Positions 8,341 through 15,816 of a stretch of DNA of 26,636 nucleotides are shown piece after piece. This stretch comes from DATJFH01 sp035495815. GTDB lineage: Bacteria; Acidobacteriota; Terriglobia; Bryobacterales; Bryobacteraceae. Below the pieces are notes generated by a model. It made no database searches. It saw only the letters and a program-made list of their open reading frames with translations, and was not told the origin of the DNA. Positions within the stretch are counted from its first letter, which is position 1. Each line of letters starts with the position of its first letter. The DNA lies in NCBI GenBank assembly GCA_035495815.1, contig DATJFH010000060.1, forward strand, positions 1-26,636, in the 5' to 3' direction. Both the position numbers and the translations under genes were made by a program.

Positions 8341-8363
8341 AAAGTTCCCGGGCCGGGACCTTT
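8341..8363 (-). terminator. Inverted repeat just after proline dehydrogenase, possible terminator
   Basis: AAAGTTCCC and GGGACCTTT form a 9-bp stem with one mismatch around a 5-base GC loop, starting five bases past the proline dehydrogenase stop. There is only a short T stretch at its 3' side on the reverse strand, so it may be a weak rho-independent terminator or an RNA-stabilising hairpin that separates this gene from the envelope operon. Confidence 0.4.
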
Positions 8364-8367
8364 CCTT

Positions 8368-9273
8368 CTACCTTACTAGATTTCGAGCCAGGAAAAACAG
8401 ATTCGCCGGACGCTCCGCCAGCCTCCTCATGAAATAGGGATACCAGGCCTTGCCGTACGGGATGTACAGACGCAGCCGATAGCCCTGGGAGACGAGCCGC
8501 TTCTGAATATCGCGGCGGATTCCGTACAGCATTTGAAACTCGAACTCTGAAGGGGCGATCCCTCGGAGGGCCGTGAACCGGAGCGCTTCGTGGATGAGAT
8601 CTTCGTCATGGGTGGCAATCGCCGGATAGACGCCGGATTCGAGCAGGATTTTCATAAGGCGCGAGAAGTTTTTATCGACGTCGGCCTTGCGGGGCCAGGC
8701 GGTTTCGGCGGACTCGAGATAGGCGCCTTTGCAAAGCCGCACGCGGATACCCTGGCGGCAAAGATTCTCAATGTCCTTCTCGCTGCGGTACAGGTAGGCC
8801 TGAATGACGGCTCCGACCGCGCCGTAGCGCTGGTGCAGATCGCTGACCAGCGCCAGCGTGCGGCTGGTATAAGCGCTCGATTCCATGTCCACGCGGACGA
8901 AGTTGGAGTGCGCGGCGGCGGCCCGGACGAGCTGCTCGACATTGTCGCGGCAAACCGCTTCGTCGAGGTCGATGCCGAACTGGGAAAGTTTGATGGATAC
9001 GTTGGCGTTGAGCCCGGCCGCCTGGATATCGTCAAGCGCGCGGATGTATTCGCTGCGCGAACCGGCGGCTTCATCCAAAGAGGTGACGTTTTCACCCAGA
9101 TGGTCGAGGGTGACCGCGATGCCTTCGGAGTTGACCCGCTTCGAAACCGACAGGGCATCGGCCAGAGTTTCGCCCGCGACAAAACGGGACGCCAGGCTTT
9201 GGGCGAGCGAGGAAGTCTCCATCCAGCGGCGCAAACGAGCCTGCCTGGAAAGGAAAAGCAGCAATTCCCGCAC
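8368..9273 (-). CDS. putA: Proline dehydrogenase (PRODH, monofunctional)
   Basis: A protein of about 301 residues that oxidises L-proline to pyrroline-5-carboxylate using FAD and passes electrons to the respiratory chain. It shows the PRODH barrel sequence: LASRFVAGETLADAL near the start, VTLDHLGENV, NVSIKLSQFGIDLD, FVRVDMESSAYT, QAYLYRSEKDIENL, RVRLCKGAYLES, ATHDEDLI and the terminal RLYIPYGKAWYPYFMRRLAE. The size fits the short monofunctional form found in Deinococcus, Bacillus and Acidobacteriota, not fused PutA. The frame stays open upstream to 9420, but that would run into the diverging gene. GTG 9273 gives VRELLLFLSRQ, the usual family beginning; GTG 9279 is an alternative. Neither has a clear Shine-Dalgarno. 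No P5C dehydrogenase lies nearby. Confidence 0.92.
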   Translation of the reverse strand: MRELLLFLSRQARLRRWMETSSLAQSLASRFVAGETLADALSVSKRVNSEGIAVTLDHLGENVTSLDEAAGSRSEYIRALDDIQAAGLNANVSIKLSQFGIDLDEAVCRDNVEQLVRAAAAHSNFVRVDMESSAYTSRTLALVSDLHQRYGAVGAVIQAYLYRSEKDIENLCRQGIRVRLCKGAYLESAETAWPRKADVDKNFSRLMKILLESGVYPAIATHDEDLIHEALRFTALRGIAPSEFEFQMLYGIRRDIQKRLVSQGYRLRLYIPYGKAWYPYFMRRLAERPANLFFLARNLVR

Positions 9274-9344
9274 ATACACAGGATAGCGGCCAAGTTGCGC
9301 GCGCGCCGGATCGGAGTTAAGCTTCCCGATAGGAGAACCTTCTT
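9274..9344. promoter_or_regulatory. Divergent promoter region between proline dehydrogenase and the Gly/Tyr-rich gene
   Basis: This 71-nt gap must hold both start regions. On the plus strand AGGAG (9331-9335) lies nine bases before GTG 9345 and fixes that start. TTGCGC (9295-9300) and TAAGCT (9318-9323) are 17 bases apart and could be a weak plus-strand promoter. No clear reverse-strand promoter is visible. Confidence 0.3.
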
Positions 9345-10121
9345 GTGAAACTCCTTCGAGTAGCTGTTCTGTCTCTTTGTGTTTTTGCGTGGACGGGTTT
9401 CGCCCAGCGCGGCGGCTCACGCGGTGGCGGCGGCGGTGGTGGAATGCGGGGCGGTAGCAGCGGCGGTTTCCGTGGCGGCGGCGGTTCTGGCGGATTTCGC
9501 GGCGGTGGCGGCTCCAGCATCGGTGGGTACAGAGGAGGTAGCAGCAGCGCTTTTCGTGGGGGCGGCTCCTCCCACGGCAGCAGCGGATACCGCGGCGGAA
9601 CCGGTCTCAGCTACTTCAGGGGTGGCGGGTATAACCGCGGTTACGGCGGCCACGGTTATAGTTACGGCCACCGGGGATACTCGTCCTTCAGTTTCGGGTT
9701 CGGCTATCCGTATTACTTCGGGTACGGCGGCTTCTACGATTACTACTATCCGTATGCCTATGGTTACGGTTATCCCTACGCCTACGCCTCCTACGCGTAT
9801 CCCTATGATTACGGCTACACTTACGCCTATCCGCAGGCTGCGTACGCTCCGCCTGCGTATGATTACAATACCGCTCCGGCTCCGCGCGCACGGGTCCAGG
9901 AGTATCCGTCCAATTCCGGCGCTTATAAAGACTCGCTTTTCCTGATTGCATTCCGCGATCACCGGATTGTCGCCGTCGTCTCCTATTGGGTGGAGGGCGA
10001 CACGCTCCATTACGTCACCCGGGAGCATGAGCAGAAGCAGGTTTTGCTCGACGAAATCGACCGGCCTTTCAGCGAGCAACTGAATCGCGACCGCCGGGTA
10101 GAGTTCCGACTGCCGCGCTGA
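9345..10121 (+). CDS. Exported Gly-rich/Tyr-rich low-complexity protein with conserved C-terminal domain
   Basis: A 258-residue protein in four blocks. Residues 1-20 are a signal peptide (LLRVAVLSLCVFAWTGFAQ). Residues 21-100 are Gly/Ser/Arg with repeats of the type FRGGGGSGG and YRGGSSS. Residues 100-185 are Tyr/Gly/Pro/Ala with Tyr at nearly every second position (YPYAYGYGYPYAYASYAYPY). Residues 192-258 form an ordered domain, DSLFLIAFRDHRIVAVVSYW followed by VEGDTLHYVT and LNRDRRVEFRLP. I recognise that C-terminal block as a recurring module in exported acidobacterial proteins of unknown function. The middle could be a sticky or amyloid-like surface region; this is inference. The start is GTG with AGGAG nine bases upstream. 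It diverges from proline dehydrogenase and appears monocistronic. Confidence 0.85.
   Translation: MKLLRVAVLSLCVFAWTGFAQRGGSRGGGGGGGMRGGSSGGFRGGGGSGGFRGGGGSSIGGYRGGSSSAFRGGGSSHGSSGYRGGTGLSYFRGGGYNRGYGGHGYSYGHRGYSSFSFGFGYPYYFGYGGFYDYYYPYAYGYGYPYAYASYAYPYDYGYTYAYPQAAYAPPAYDYNTAPAPRARVQEYPSNSGAYKDSLFLIAFRDHRIVAVVSYWVEGDTLHYVTREHEQKQVLLDEIDRPFSEQLNRDRRVEFRLPR
9408..9870 (+). repeat. Low-complexity coding tract (GGC-rich, then TAY-rich)
   Basis: The first half repeats degenerate GGC/GGT-rich units encoding RGGG and GGFRGG. The second half alternates TAC/TAT codons with GGC, CCG and GCC codons. The change in composition at about 9650 marks the border between the Gly block and the Tyr block. Such tracts expand and contract readily by replication slippage. 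Confidence 0.7.
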
Positions 10122-10138
10122 GAGCAGCGTGTCTCTCA
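10119..10138 (+). terminator. Small hairpin at the end of the Gly/Tyr-rich gene
   Basis: TGAGAG and CTCTCA form a perfect 6-bp stem around an 8-base loop, beginning at the stop codon. No T-run follows, so an intrinsic terminator is only weakly supported. Confidence 0.25.
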
Positions 10139-10209
10139 ATCGCTGGGAATGTTCCGGCCAGGGGGCATGACGCCGTTTGGAGGTTGATCGACTCGCGGCG
10201 ACGTGAATC

Positions 10210-10941
10210 CTACTTCAGGCTTAACCCGCCGTCGATCGCGAGCAGTTGGCCTGTCACGAAGTTCGTGGCCTTCAGGAAATAGACCACGGCATCGGCGATC
10301 TCTTCACCCGTGCCGGCGCGGCCGGCCGGAGTGGCGCGGATCATTTTTTCCATCCGGGCGTCAGTTCCTCCGAATGGGATCACGCCCGGCGCCACCGAGT
10401 TGACCGTGATCTCCGGCGCGAACGCTTTTGCCAGCGCCTTCGTCAGCATGATCACGCCCGCCTTCGAGGCGCAGTAATGCGCGTGCTCGGCCCAGGGCCG
10501 GATGCCGCCGAGCGAGCTGACGTTCACGATTCTTCCGCCGCCGGACTTGCGCATCAGGCGCGCGCCCTGCTGGCAGCAGAAGAACGTCGCCTTCAGGTTC
10601 ACCGAATGGATGAAGTCCCAGTCCGCTTCGGTGATATCCATCGGATCGAAGCGGGTGAACCGGGCGGCGTTGTTGACCAGCGCGTCGAGCCTGCCCTCCT
10701 TCTTTTCGATCTCCCGGAACAGGGTTTCGATCTCGGCCACCTTTTCGAGATTCGCGCGGTACAGCGGCGCGCCTCCGCACTCGGCAGCGGTGCGGCGGGC
10801 CTCCGCTTCCGAACCCCCGTAGTGAACGAGTACGTGGGCTCCTTCCGCCGCGAGCCTCAGCGCGATGCCGCGGCCGATCCGCTTGGCTGCGCCGGTGACC
10901 AGGGCAACTTTCCCGGCCAGTTCAGACGGTTTGCTCTCCAT
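10210..10941 (-). CDS. Short-chain dehydrogenase/reductase (pteridine-reductase/FabG-like)
   Basis: A 243-residue NAD(P)H-dependent oxidoreductase with a complete classical SDR signature. The Rossmann motif is TGAAKRIGRG (16-25), followed by NNAA (90-93), a catalytic Ser in VNVSSLGG (142-143) and YCASK (Y156, K160). The Arg after TGAAK and the VHYGGS stretch (39-44) suggest NADPH preference and resemble pteridine reductases, though FabG-like enzymes share them. The C-terminus is FVTGQLLAIDGGLSLK, the usual SDR end. It is the last gene of the six-gene operon; ATG 10941 lies within the last 20 nt of the MFS gene, and a GAGGTGG lies seven bases upstream. The substrate cannot be read from the sequence. 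A modified pterin, an acyl intermediate or an amino-acid-derived ketone are all possible. Confidence 0.9.
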   Translation of the reverse strand: MESKPSELAGKVALVTGAAKRIGRGIALRLAAEGAHVLVHYGGSEAEARRTAAECGGAPLYRANLEKVAEIETLFREIEKKEGRLDALVNNAARFTRFDPMDITEADWDFIHSVNLKATFFCCQQGARLMRKSGGGRIVNVSSLGGIRPWAEHAHYCASKAGVIMLTKALAKAFAPEITVNSVAPGVIPFGGTDARMEKMIRATPAGRAGTGEEIADAVVYFLKATNFVTGQLLAIDGGLSLK

Positions 10942-12226
10942 GCACCTCCACCTCGTCGGGGTCGATTCCTTCCAGCTTCGGCTCCGGCAGCCGGCCCGTG
11001 TAATGCGCCCACGCCCAGAAGATCGCCGTCAGCGAGCTGATCGCGCCCGCCCATGCCCCGATTGTCCGCGGGCTGTAGTATTGCGACGTGATGCCCGCCA
11101 CCATCATCGAGATCATCATGGTCGACCACACCATGGATTCCACCGTGGAGAACACCCGCCCGCGGTATTCGTCCGATACGTGACGCAAAAGCTGCGAGAA
11201 GTTCATGACCGACGTGACCGCGATCGCCGCGCGCGACAGGGCAATGAAGAACAGCGCCGGGCCGAAGCGTTGCATCTGGCTGAACAGCACGTAGGAGACG
11301 CCGTGGATCACGTAGCAGACAATCACGGAGCGCTTGTATCCGTTAAAACTCAGGGTACGGCCCAGCCGGTGGCCGATCGCGCCGCCGATGATGAGCCCGA
11401 TGCCGGCGCAGCCCCAGATGTAACCGATGCCTTCCGCGCCGCGATTGAAAACCAGCTCGCCGAAGAGGCTGAACAGGATCTGGGCGGCGCCTCCGCCCGA
11501 AGCCCAGCCGATGCCGAGCAGGCCAATCCCGAAGATCAGCGGGGAGGCGCGCATGTAGCGCAGTCCTTCCACATATTCGTGCCAGGGACGGGCCACGTCG
11601 CTTTCCGTCAGCGCTTTCTTAGCGGGGCGGAAGCTGCCGCTTTCCGTGCGGAGCCTCGAGATCGAGAGCGCGGAGAACGCAAATGACAGCGCATTGAACA
11701 GGAACGCCGGCTTGAAGCCCAGCTTTCCGACGATCGCCCCGGCGGCGAAGGTGCCGATGGTAAGCGTAGTCCAACCCGTTGTCTGGGTAATGGAATTGGC
11801 GGTGTGCAGCTCTTCGCGCGTCGTGATGGTCGGCAGAATGGCCGCGCGTCCGCTGGTGAAGAAGGGCGACGCGAACATGAGGACGGCGCTGAGCGAATAG
11901 AGCAGCCACAGCGATTCGGTCGGGCCGGTATCGACCGTGAGCAGGAAGCCGAGCGCCACCACGAAGCGGATCAGGTCGCTGGCGATCATCACCTTCTTGC
12001 GGTCCAGCCGGTCGAGCAGCACGCCTGCGATCGGCCCGGCGAGCACCGCGGGCACCGCGCGCGAGATCATGACGCCGCTCACCGCCAGTCCCGAGTGTGT
12101 GTTGGCCAGCACCAGGCTGAAGACGGCGATGTTGTTGAAGTGGTCGCCGATCTCGCTCACCACCTGCCCCATCCAGGTGTAACGGTAGTTGCGGTTATTC
12201 TTCAGGACTTGAAGGATGGAGGCCAT
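10922..12226 (-). CDS. MFS transporter, EntS/MFS_3-like exporter
   Basis: A 434-residue inner-membrane protein with about twelve helices. The N-terminal half has FNNIAVFSLVLANTHSGLAV and the MFS loop motif DRLDRKKVMIASD after helix 2. A mid-protein hydrophilic loop (RLRTESGSFRPAKKALTESD) separates the two halves. The pattern, with GRAAILPTITTREELHTANS and DEYRGRVFSTVESMVW, matches the enterobactin-exporter-like MFS_3 group, which mostly exports small molecules. ATG 12226 shares one base with the TGA of the EamA gene (TGATG). The frame stays open far upstream of this ATG, but that extension runs through the EamA gene and is not protein-like. In the operon it follows another transporter, so it may export a product made by the acyltransferase, racemase and reductase. 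Confidence 0.9.
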   Translation of the reverse strand: MASILQVLKNNRNYRYTWMGQVVSEIGDHFNNIAVFSLVLANTHSGLAVSGVMISRAVPAVLAGPIAGVLLDRLDRKKVMIASDLIRFVVALGFLLTVDTGPTESLWLLYSLSAVLMFASPFFTSGRAAILPTITTREELHTANSITQTTGWTTLTIGTFAAGAIVGKLGFKPAFLFNALSFAFSALSISRLRTESGSFRPAKKALTESDVARPWHEYVEGLRYMRASPLIFGIGLLGIGWASGGGAAQILFSLFGELVFNRGAEGIGYIWGCAGIGLIIGGAIGHRLGRTLSFNGYKRSVIVCYVIHGVSYVLFSQMQRFGPALFFIALSRAAIAVTSVMNFSQLLRHVSDEYRGRVFSTVESMVWSTMMISMMVAGITSQYYSPRTIGAWAGAISSLTAIFWAWAHYTGRLPEPKLEGIDPDEVEVHGEQTV

Positions 12227-13131
12227 CAGCCCCGCTCCGTCAGGTACACGCCCGAGAAGATGACGGCGCCGCCGGCCACCATGGGAAGCGTCACGCGCTC
12301 CCGTAGCGCGACCGCCGCCAGCACGGTGGCGATTATGGGCTGCAGATACGAGAACGCCGAAACGCGGGACGCGGAAATGCGGCTCAGCGCATGGTAGTAA
12401 ATCAAGTAGCAGAGCACGGAGGGAAACAGCGCCATATAGACCAGCGTGCTCCAACCGAGCGCGGTGACGGCCGTGAAATTGAACTTCCGCGCCTCGTACA
12501 GAGTGAGAGGGACCATCGCCAGCGCCCCGGAGAGGTAACTGAATGTACTGATCGTAATCGCGCTGTGGCGGTGGCTGACGCCCTTGCCGAACACGGTGAA
12601 AGCCGAGAAGGTAACGGCGGCGATCAGGACGCAGAAGTCGCCGAGCAGAGTGGGAGTCTGTGAGGGAGCGGCGTCCTGAGCGGGCAGCGCCCGCAGGATT
12701 CCGACGCCTCCCAGCGCCACGAGCATACCGGTCAGCTTTCGCGCCGTGATCCGCTCCTGATCGAGCAGCGCGGCGATCAGCAGCACGAAAATAGGAGTCA
12801 GGGCGATGATCAGGACGGAATGCACCACGCTGGTCCGGCTCAGACCGATGAGGAAGAAGAGCTGGTTGAGGGTCACGCCGCAGACGCCGAGCCCGATGAG
12901 CAGCGGCAAATCCCGGCGGCTCCAGGTGGGAGCGCCCGCCTGAGCCATGTAGACCGGAATCATGAACAGGCCCGCGATGGTCAGCCGCAGACCGCAAAGC
13001 AGGGCCGGAGGGAATTCGCGCAGAGCGATCTTGCCGACGATAAAGTTAGCCGACCAGAGAAAGACCATGACCGCGATCATCGCGTACAGGATCGCGTGCG
13101 AACCTTCAGCGCGGGTCCGGACCGGCGTCAC
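12226..13131 (-). CDS. EamA (DMT superfamily) transporter
   Basis: A 301-residue membrane protein with ten predicted helices made of two EamA repeats. The first begins YAMIAVMVFLWSANFIVGKI and the second GDFCVLIAAVTFSAFTVFGK. Conserved positions include the Arg in LRLTIAGLF and the Pro in ALTPIFVLLIAALLDQERIT. Many characterised members export amino acids or their derivatives, such as YdcZ/RhtA/YdeD-type proteins, which fits the neighbouring N-acylamino-acid enzymes; the direction and cargo here are inference. The start is GTG 13131, overlapping the TGA of the racemase gene (GTGA, 13128-13131), so translation is probably coupled. It shares one base with the MFS gene downstream. Confidence 0.92.
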   Translation of the reverse strand: MTPVRTRAEGSHAILYAMIAVMVFLWSANFIVGKIALREFPPALLCGLRLTIAGLFMIPVYMAQAGAPTWSRRDLPLLIGLGVCGVTLNQLFFLIGLSRTSVVHSVLIIALTPIFVLLIAALLDQERITARKLTGMLVALGGVGILRALPAQDAAPSQTPTLLGDFCVLIAAVTFSAFTVFGKGVSHRHSAITISTFSYLSGALAMVPLTLYEARKFNFTAVTALGWSTLVYMALFPSVLCYLIYYHALSRISASRVSAFSYLQPIIATVLAAVALRERVTLPMVAGGAVIFSGVYLTERG

Positions 13132-14237
13132 CGGACCGTCTCCTCCCTCACCGTGATCTGGCGGATGAAATCGAGATCGAGCTCGTAGCCGAAGCCCGGC
13201 TCGTCGCGGACGAGAATCGTTCCGCGCGGAGTGGTCTCGACCGGCGGCGCGATGATGTCGCGGGCCCAGTACCGCCGGCTGGCCGAGACGTCCCCGGGCA
13301 GCGTGAAGTTGGGCAGTGTGGACAGGGCGATATTATGCGCCCGCCCAATCCCCGCTTCCAGCATGCCTCCGCACCACACCGGCACGCCGGCCGCCCGCGC
13401 CACGTCATGCACCCGGCGGGCTTCGGCGAACCCGCCCACACGGCCCAGCTTGATATTCAGGATGCCGCACGCCCGCATGCGGATCGCCTGCTCGGCATGA
13501 TGCGCCGACCGGATGCATTCGTCCAGACAGATCGGCGTTTCGAGCTTGGACTGAAGCTGCGCGTGGTCGATGATTTCGTCGTGGGCCAGCGGCTGCTCGA
13601 TCATCATCAGGTAGAACCGGTCCAGCTCTTTGAGCCGGGCAGCGTCGGCCAGCGTGTAGGCGGAATTGGCGTCGGCCATGAGCTTGATGGCGGGGAAACG
13701 CTCGCGCACCGCGCCCACGACTTCCACGTCCCAGCCGGGCTTGATCTTCATTTTGATGCGCTGATAGCCGGCCGCCAGCTCGCGCTCGATCTTTTCGATC
13801 AACTCCGGAACCGAGTCCTGAATCCCGATCGAAACGCCGCACGGGATCTCCTTCCGCGCGCCTCCGCCGAGGCGCTTCCACAGCGGTTCGCCGGCGAGCC
13901 GCGCTTCCAGATCCCAGACCGCCGCCTCCAATCCGCCGCGCGCCATCAGGTGCCCGCGAATACGGCTGGTGAGCGGGCTCACATCGGCGGCGCTTTTCAG
14001 ATCCCGGCCGAGCACGAGCGGAGCGGCGTAGTCCTTGACGATGCTCCAGGCCGAATGGGTCCACTCTTCGTTATAGAAGGGGTTCTCTCCGGCAGTCACC
14101 TCGCCCCAGCCGGACACGCCGTCCGAAACGGCTTCCACCAGCACCATATGCCGCTCGGTGGTGCGTCCGAAGCTGGTTTCGAAGAAATGCACCAGGGGCA
14201 TGCGGATCTGGCGCAGGACGATACGGTCCAGTCTCAT
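13128..14237 (-). CDS. N-succinylamino acid racemase / o-succinylbenzoate synthase (enolase superfamily)
   Basis: A 369-residue enolase-superfamily enzyme of the NSAR/OSBS family. Catalytic and metal-binding residues are all present: KMKIK (K164), ADANSAY (D189), EQPL (E214), LDECI (D239, E240) and NIKLGRVGG (K263). The numbering closely follows the Amycolatopsis N-acylamino acid racemase. The capping domain contains FGRTTERHMVLVEA and GWGEVTAGENPFY. Members either make o-succinylbenzoate for menaquinone or racemise N-succinylamino acids, and many do both in vitro. No men gene is nearby, while a COG3375-type GNAT protein lies directly upstream, which favours the racemase role. ATG 14237 overlaps the GNAT stop (ATGA). 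An open extension upstream to 14630 is out of frame with, and inside, the GNAT gene and is rejected. Confidence 0.92.
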   Translation of the reverse strand: MRLDRIVLRQIRMPLVHFFETSFGRTTERHMVLVEAVSDGVSGWGEVTAGENPFYNEEWTHSAWSIVKDYAAPLVLGRDLKSAADVSPLTSRIRGHLMARGGLEAAVWDLEARLAGEPLWKRLGGGARKEIPCGVSIGIQDSVPELIEKIERELAAGYQRIKMKIKPGWDVEVVGAVRERFPAIKLMADANSAYTLADAARLKELDRFYLMMIEQPLAHDEIIDHAQLQSKLETPICLDECIRSAHHAEQAIRMRACGILNIKLGRVGGFAEARRVHDVARAAGVPVWCGGMLEAGIGRAHNIALSTLPNFTLPGDVSASRRYWARDIIAPPVETTPRGTILVRDEPGFGYELDLDFIRQITVREETVR

Positions 14238-14962
14238 TTCCAGAACCCCAGCAGGTATGAGCCGGCATCCTCGGACCGGTCGAAGCCGATTACCGCCAAT
14301 CCCATTCCGAACAGCTTTTGAAAGCGCTCCCCGACCGCCTGCTGAATATCGCGAGCCTGCTTCGGATCGCTTTTTCGCAGCTCGGCTATGGCTGTGGGCA
14401 CCTCGATGGTGGCTTCGATGGCGGGCCGGCCGGCTGGACGTCCATTGACGGCGGCGTGGGCGCGGTCGCTGTCGATCCACCATTCGGCGGTGCAGCGGTC
14501 GGTAGGCAGGCCGCCGTGCAGAAAGCTTGACGTGGTTCCGTACTGGTTGGGAACGTAGCGCCGGATAATCGCGCCCAGCTTTTCGATGTTGAAATAGGCG
14601 TTCTTGAGTTCCAGTGGATCGAAGGTCCACTCGATGAGATCGATACCTCGCTCGAGCGCTTCCTCGCGCTGCGCCAGCTTTATCGCGCGCCCCAGGCCGC
14701 GGTTGCTGTACTCGGGCAGCACCCCGAGCATGTGGCTGTGCAAATACCCTTTGCCCCCCGCCTTCAGGCCCGGAATCGCGAGACAGAAGCCGACCAGCCG
14801 CTGACCATCGAATGCGCCGAAGACCTGGCCTCCGATTTTGGTCGCGACGACAAAAAGGCGGACCGGCAGCAACTCGATTTCGCTGAAGCCCCAGATCTTT
14901 TCCTGCAGCTCCACCGCGCTCTTGAATTCCGGCTGGGTCGAGAGGGCCGCGATCTCGATCAC
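14234..14962 (-). CDS. COG3375-type GNAT N-acyltransferase, probable D-amino acid N-succinyltransferase
   Basis: A protein of about 242 residues with a GNAT domain in the first 120 residues: AVELQEKIWGF, GFCLAIPG, HSHMLGVLPEYSNRGLGRAI (acyl-CoA pyrophosphate loop NRGLGRA) and IEWTFDPLELKNAYFNIEKL. The C-terminal half (TAEWWIDSDRA, then a conserved IEVPTAI block) is typical of the COG3375 group. In Geobacillus kaustophilus a GNAT protein encoded beside the NSAR succinylates D-amino acids from succinyl-CoA; the same arrangement is seen here, so this role is inferred from family plus context. GTG 14962 overlaps the MazG stop (GTGA) and has GGAG eight bases upstream, matching the other junctions. 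ATG 14995, with GGAG five bases upstream, would add 11 residues and remains possible. Confidence 0.85.
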   Translation of the reverse strand: MIEIAALSTQPEFKSAVELQEKIWGFSEIELLPVRLFVVATKIGGQVFGAFDGQRLVGFCLAIPGLKAGGKGYLHSHMLGVLPEYSNRGLGRAIKLAQREEALERGIDLIEWTFDPLELKNAYFNIEKLGAIIRRYVPNQYGTTSSFLHGGLPTDRCTAEWWIDSDRAHAAVNGRPAGRPAIEATIEVPTAIAELRKSDPKQARDIQQAVGERFQKLFGMGLAVIGFDRSEDAGSYLLGFWK

Positions 14963-15780
14963 GGACGGTTCTCCGACGCCTTGGCCTCCTGCCATAAAGA
15001 CTCCATCTCCTCGATATTGGAATCGGCCGGAGCGGCCCCCCGCTCGGCCAGCTTCTGCTCCACGTATCCGAAGCGGCGGCGAAACTTGGCGTTCGTTTTG
15101 CGCAGGGCCTGCTCGGGATCCACCTTCACGAAGCGGGCCAGGTTCACCAGCACGAAAAGCAGGTCGCCCAATTCGTCCTCGAGCTGCGCCGGATCGCCGG
15201 TCGCGCGGGCGGAATCGAATTCGGCCAGCTCCTCGCGCAACTTGTCCAGAACCTCGCCGGCGTTGTTCCAGTCGAATCCGGCATGAGCGGCGCGGGAGGT
15301 TACCTGCTGCGCCTCCACCAGCGCCGGCAAGGACCGCGGCACGCCGTCGAGCAGCCCGGGCCTGGCGGCCTGAGGATTCTTTTCGCGGCTCTCCTGCTGC
15401 TTCACCTCGCTCCAGATCTTGCGGACGTCGTCGCCGGTGCGCGCCGTCTCATCCCCAAAGATGTGCGGATGGCGGCGGACGAGCTTCTGATTGATGGCGT
15501 CGAGCGCATCCTCCACGCGGAACAGGTCCTGCTCGGCGGCCATCTGGGAGAAGAACACGGCCTGTAGCATCAGGTCGCCCAGTTCGCCCGTGAGCTCCGG
15601 CCAGTCGCGCGCGTCAATGGCGTCGAGGACCTCGTAGGTTTCTTCCAGCAGGTAGGGCTTGATGCTGTCGAAGGTCTGCTCACGGTCCCAGGGGCAGCCT
15701 CCGGGCCCTCTGAGCCGGGCCATCAGGTTCACCAGTTGTTGAAATTTTTCGCCGGCGCCGGCCGAAAGTACGGATGTCAT
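14959..15780 (-). CDS. mazG: Nucleoside triphosphate pyrophosphohydrolase MazG
   Basis: A 273-residue cytosolic house-cleaning enzyme that hydrolyses non-canonical NTPs to NMP and pyrophosphate. It has two tandem MazG domains, as in the E. coli protein. The first has GGCPWDREQTFDSIKPYLLE, then EETYEV and ELTGELGDLMLQ (EExxE and ExxD metal motif). The second has REELAEFD and LEDELGDLLFVLVNLARF. Length agrees with the family. ATG 15780 has no strong Shine-Dalgarno; a TACATT -10-like box lies about 35 bases upstream on the reverse strand. It is the first gene of the operon, and its last codons overlap the acyltransferase start. The combination with amino-acid genes may reflect shared transcription only. 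Confidence 0.95.
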   Translation of the reverse strand: MTSVLSAGAGEKFQQLVNLMARLRGPGGCPWDREQTFDSIKPYLLEETYEVLDAIDARDWPELTGELGDLMLQAVFFSQMAAEQDLFRVEDALDAINQKLVRRHPHIFGDETARTGDDVRKIWSEVKQQESREKNPQAARPGLLDGVPRSLPALVEAQQVTSRAAHAGFDWNNAGEVLDKLREELAEFDSARATGDPAQLEDELGDLLFVLVNLARFVKVDPEQALRKTNAKFRRRFGYVEQKLAERGAAPADSNIEEMESLWQEAKASENRP

Positions 15781-15816
15781 CTGGTTGAGATTTTGAGCGA
15801 AGACTCTCCCAATGTA

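Noticed and set aside
9274..9420. Proline dehydrogenase starting at ATG 9420
   Set aside because: This would overlap the leader of the divergent Gly/Tyr-rich gene, which has a good ribosome site, and the added residues do not resemble PRODH.
12227..12997. N-terminal extension of the MFS frame upstream of 12226
   Set aside because: It overlaps the EamA gene in another frame, is Arg/Ala/Pro-rich and lacks helices. The ATG at 12226 gives a proper MFS start and a TGATG junction.
14238..14630. N-terminal extension of the racemase frame upstream of 14237
   Set aside because: It lies within the GNAT gene and has no enolase-family sequence; ATG 14237 begins exactly where the family begins.
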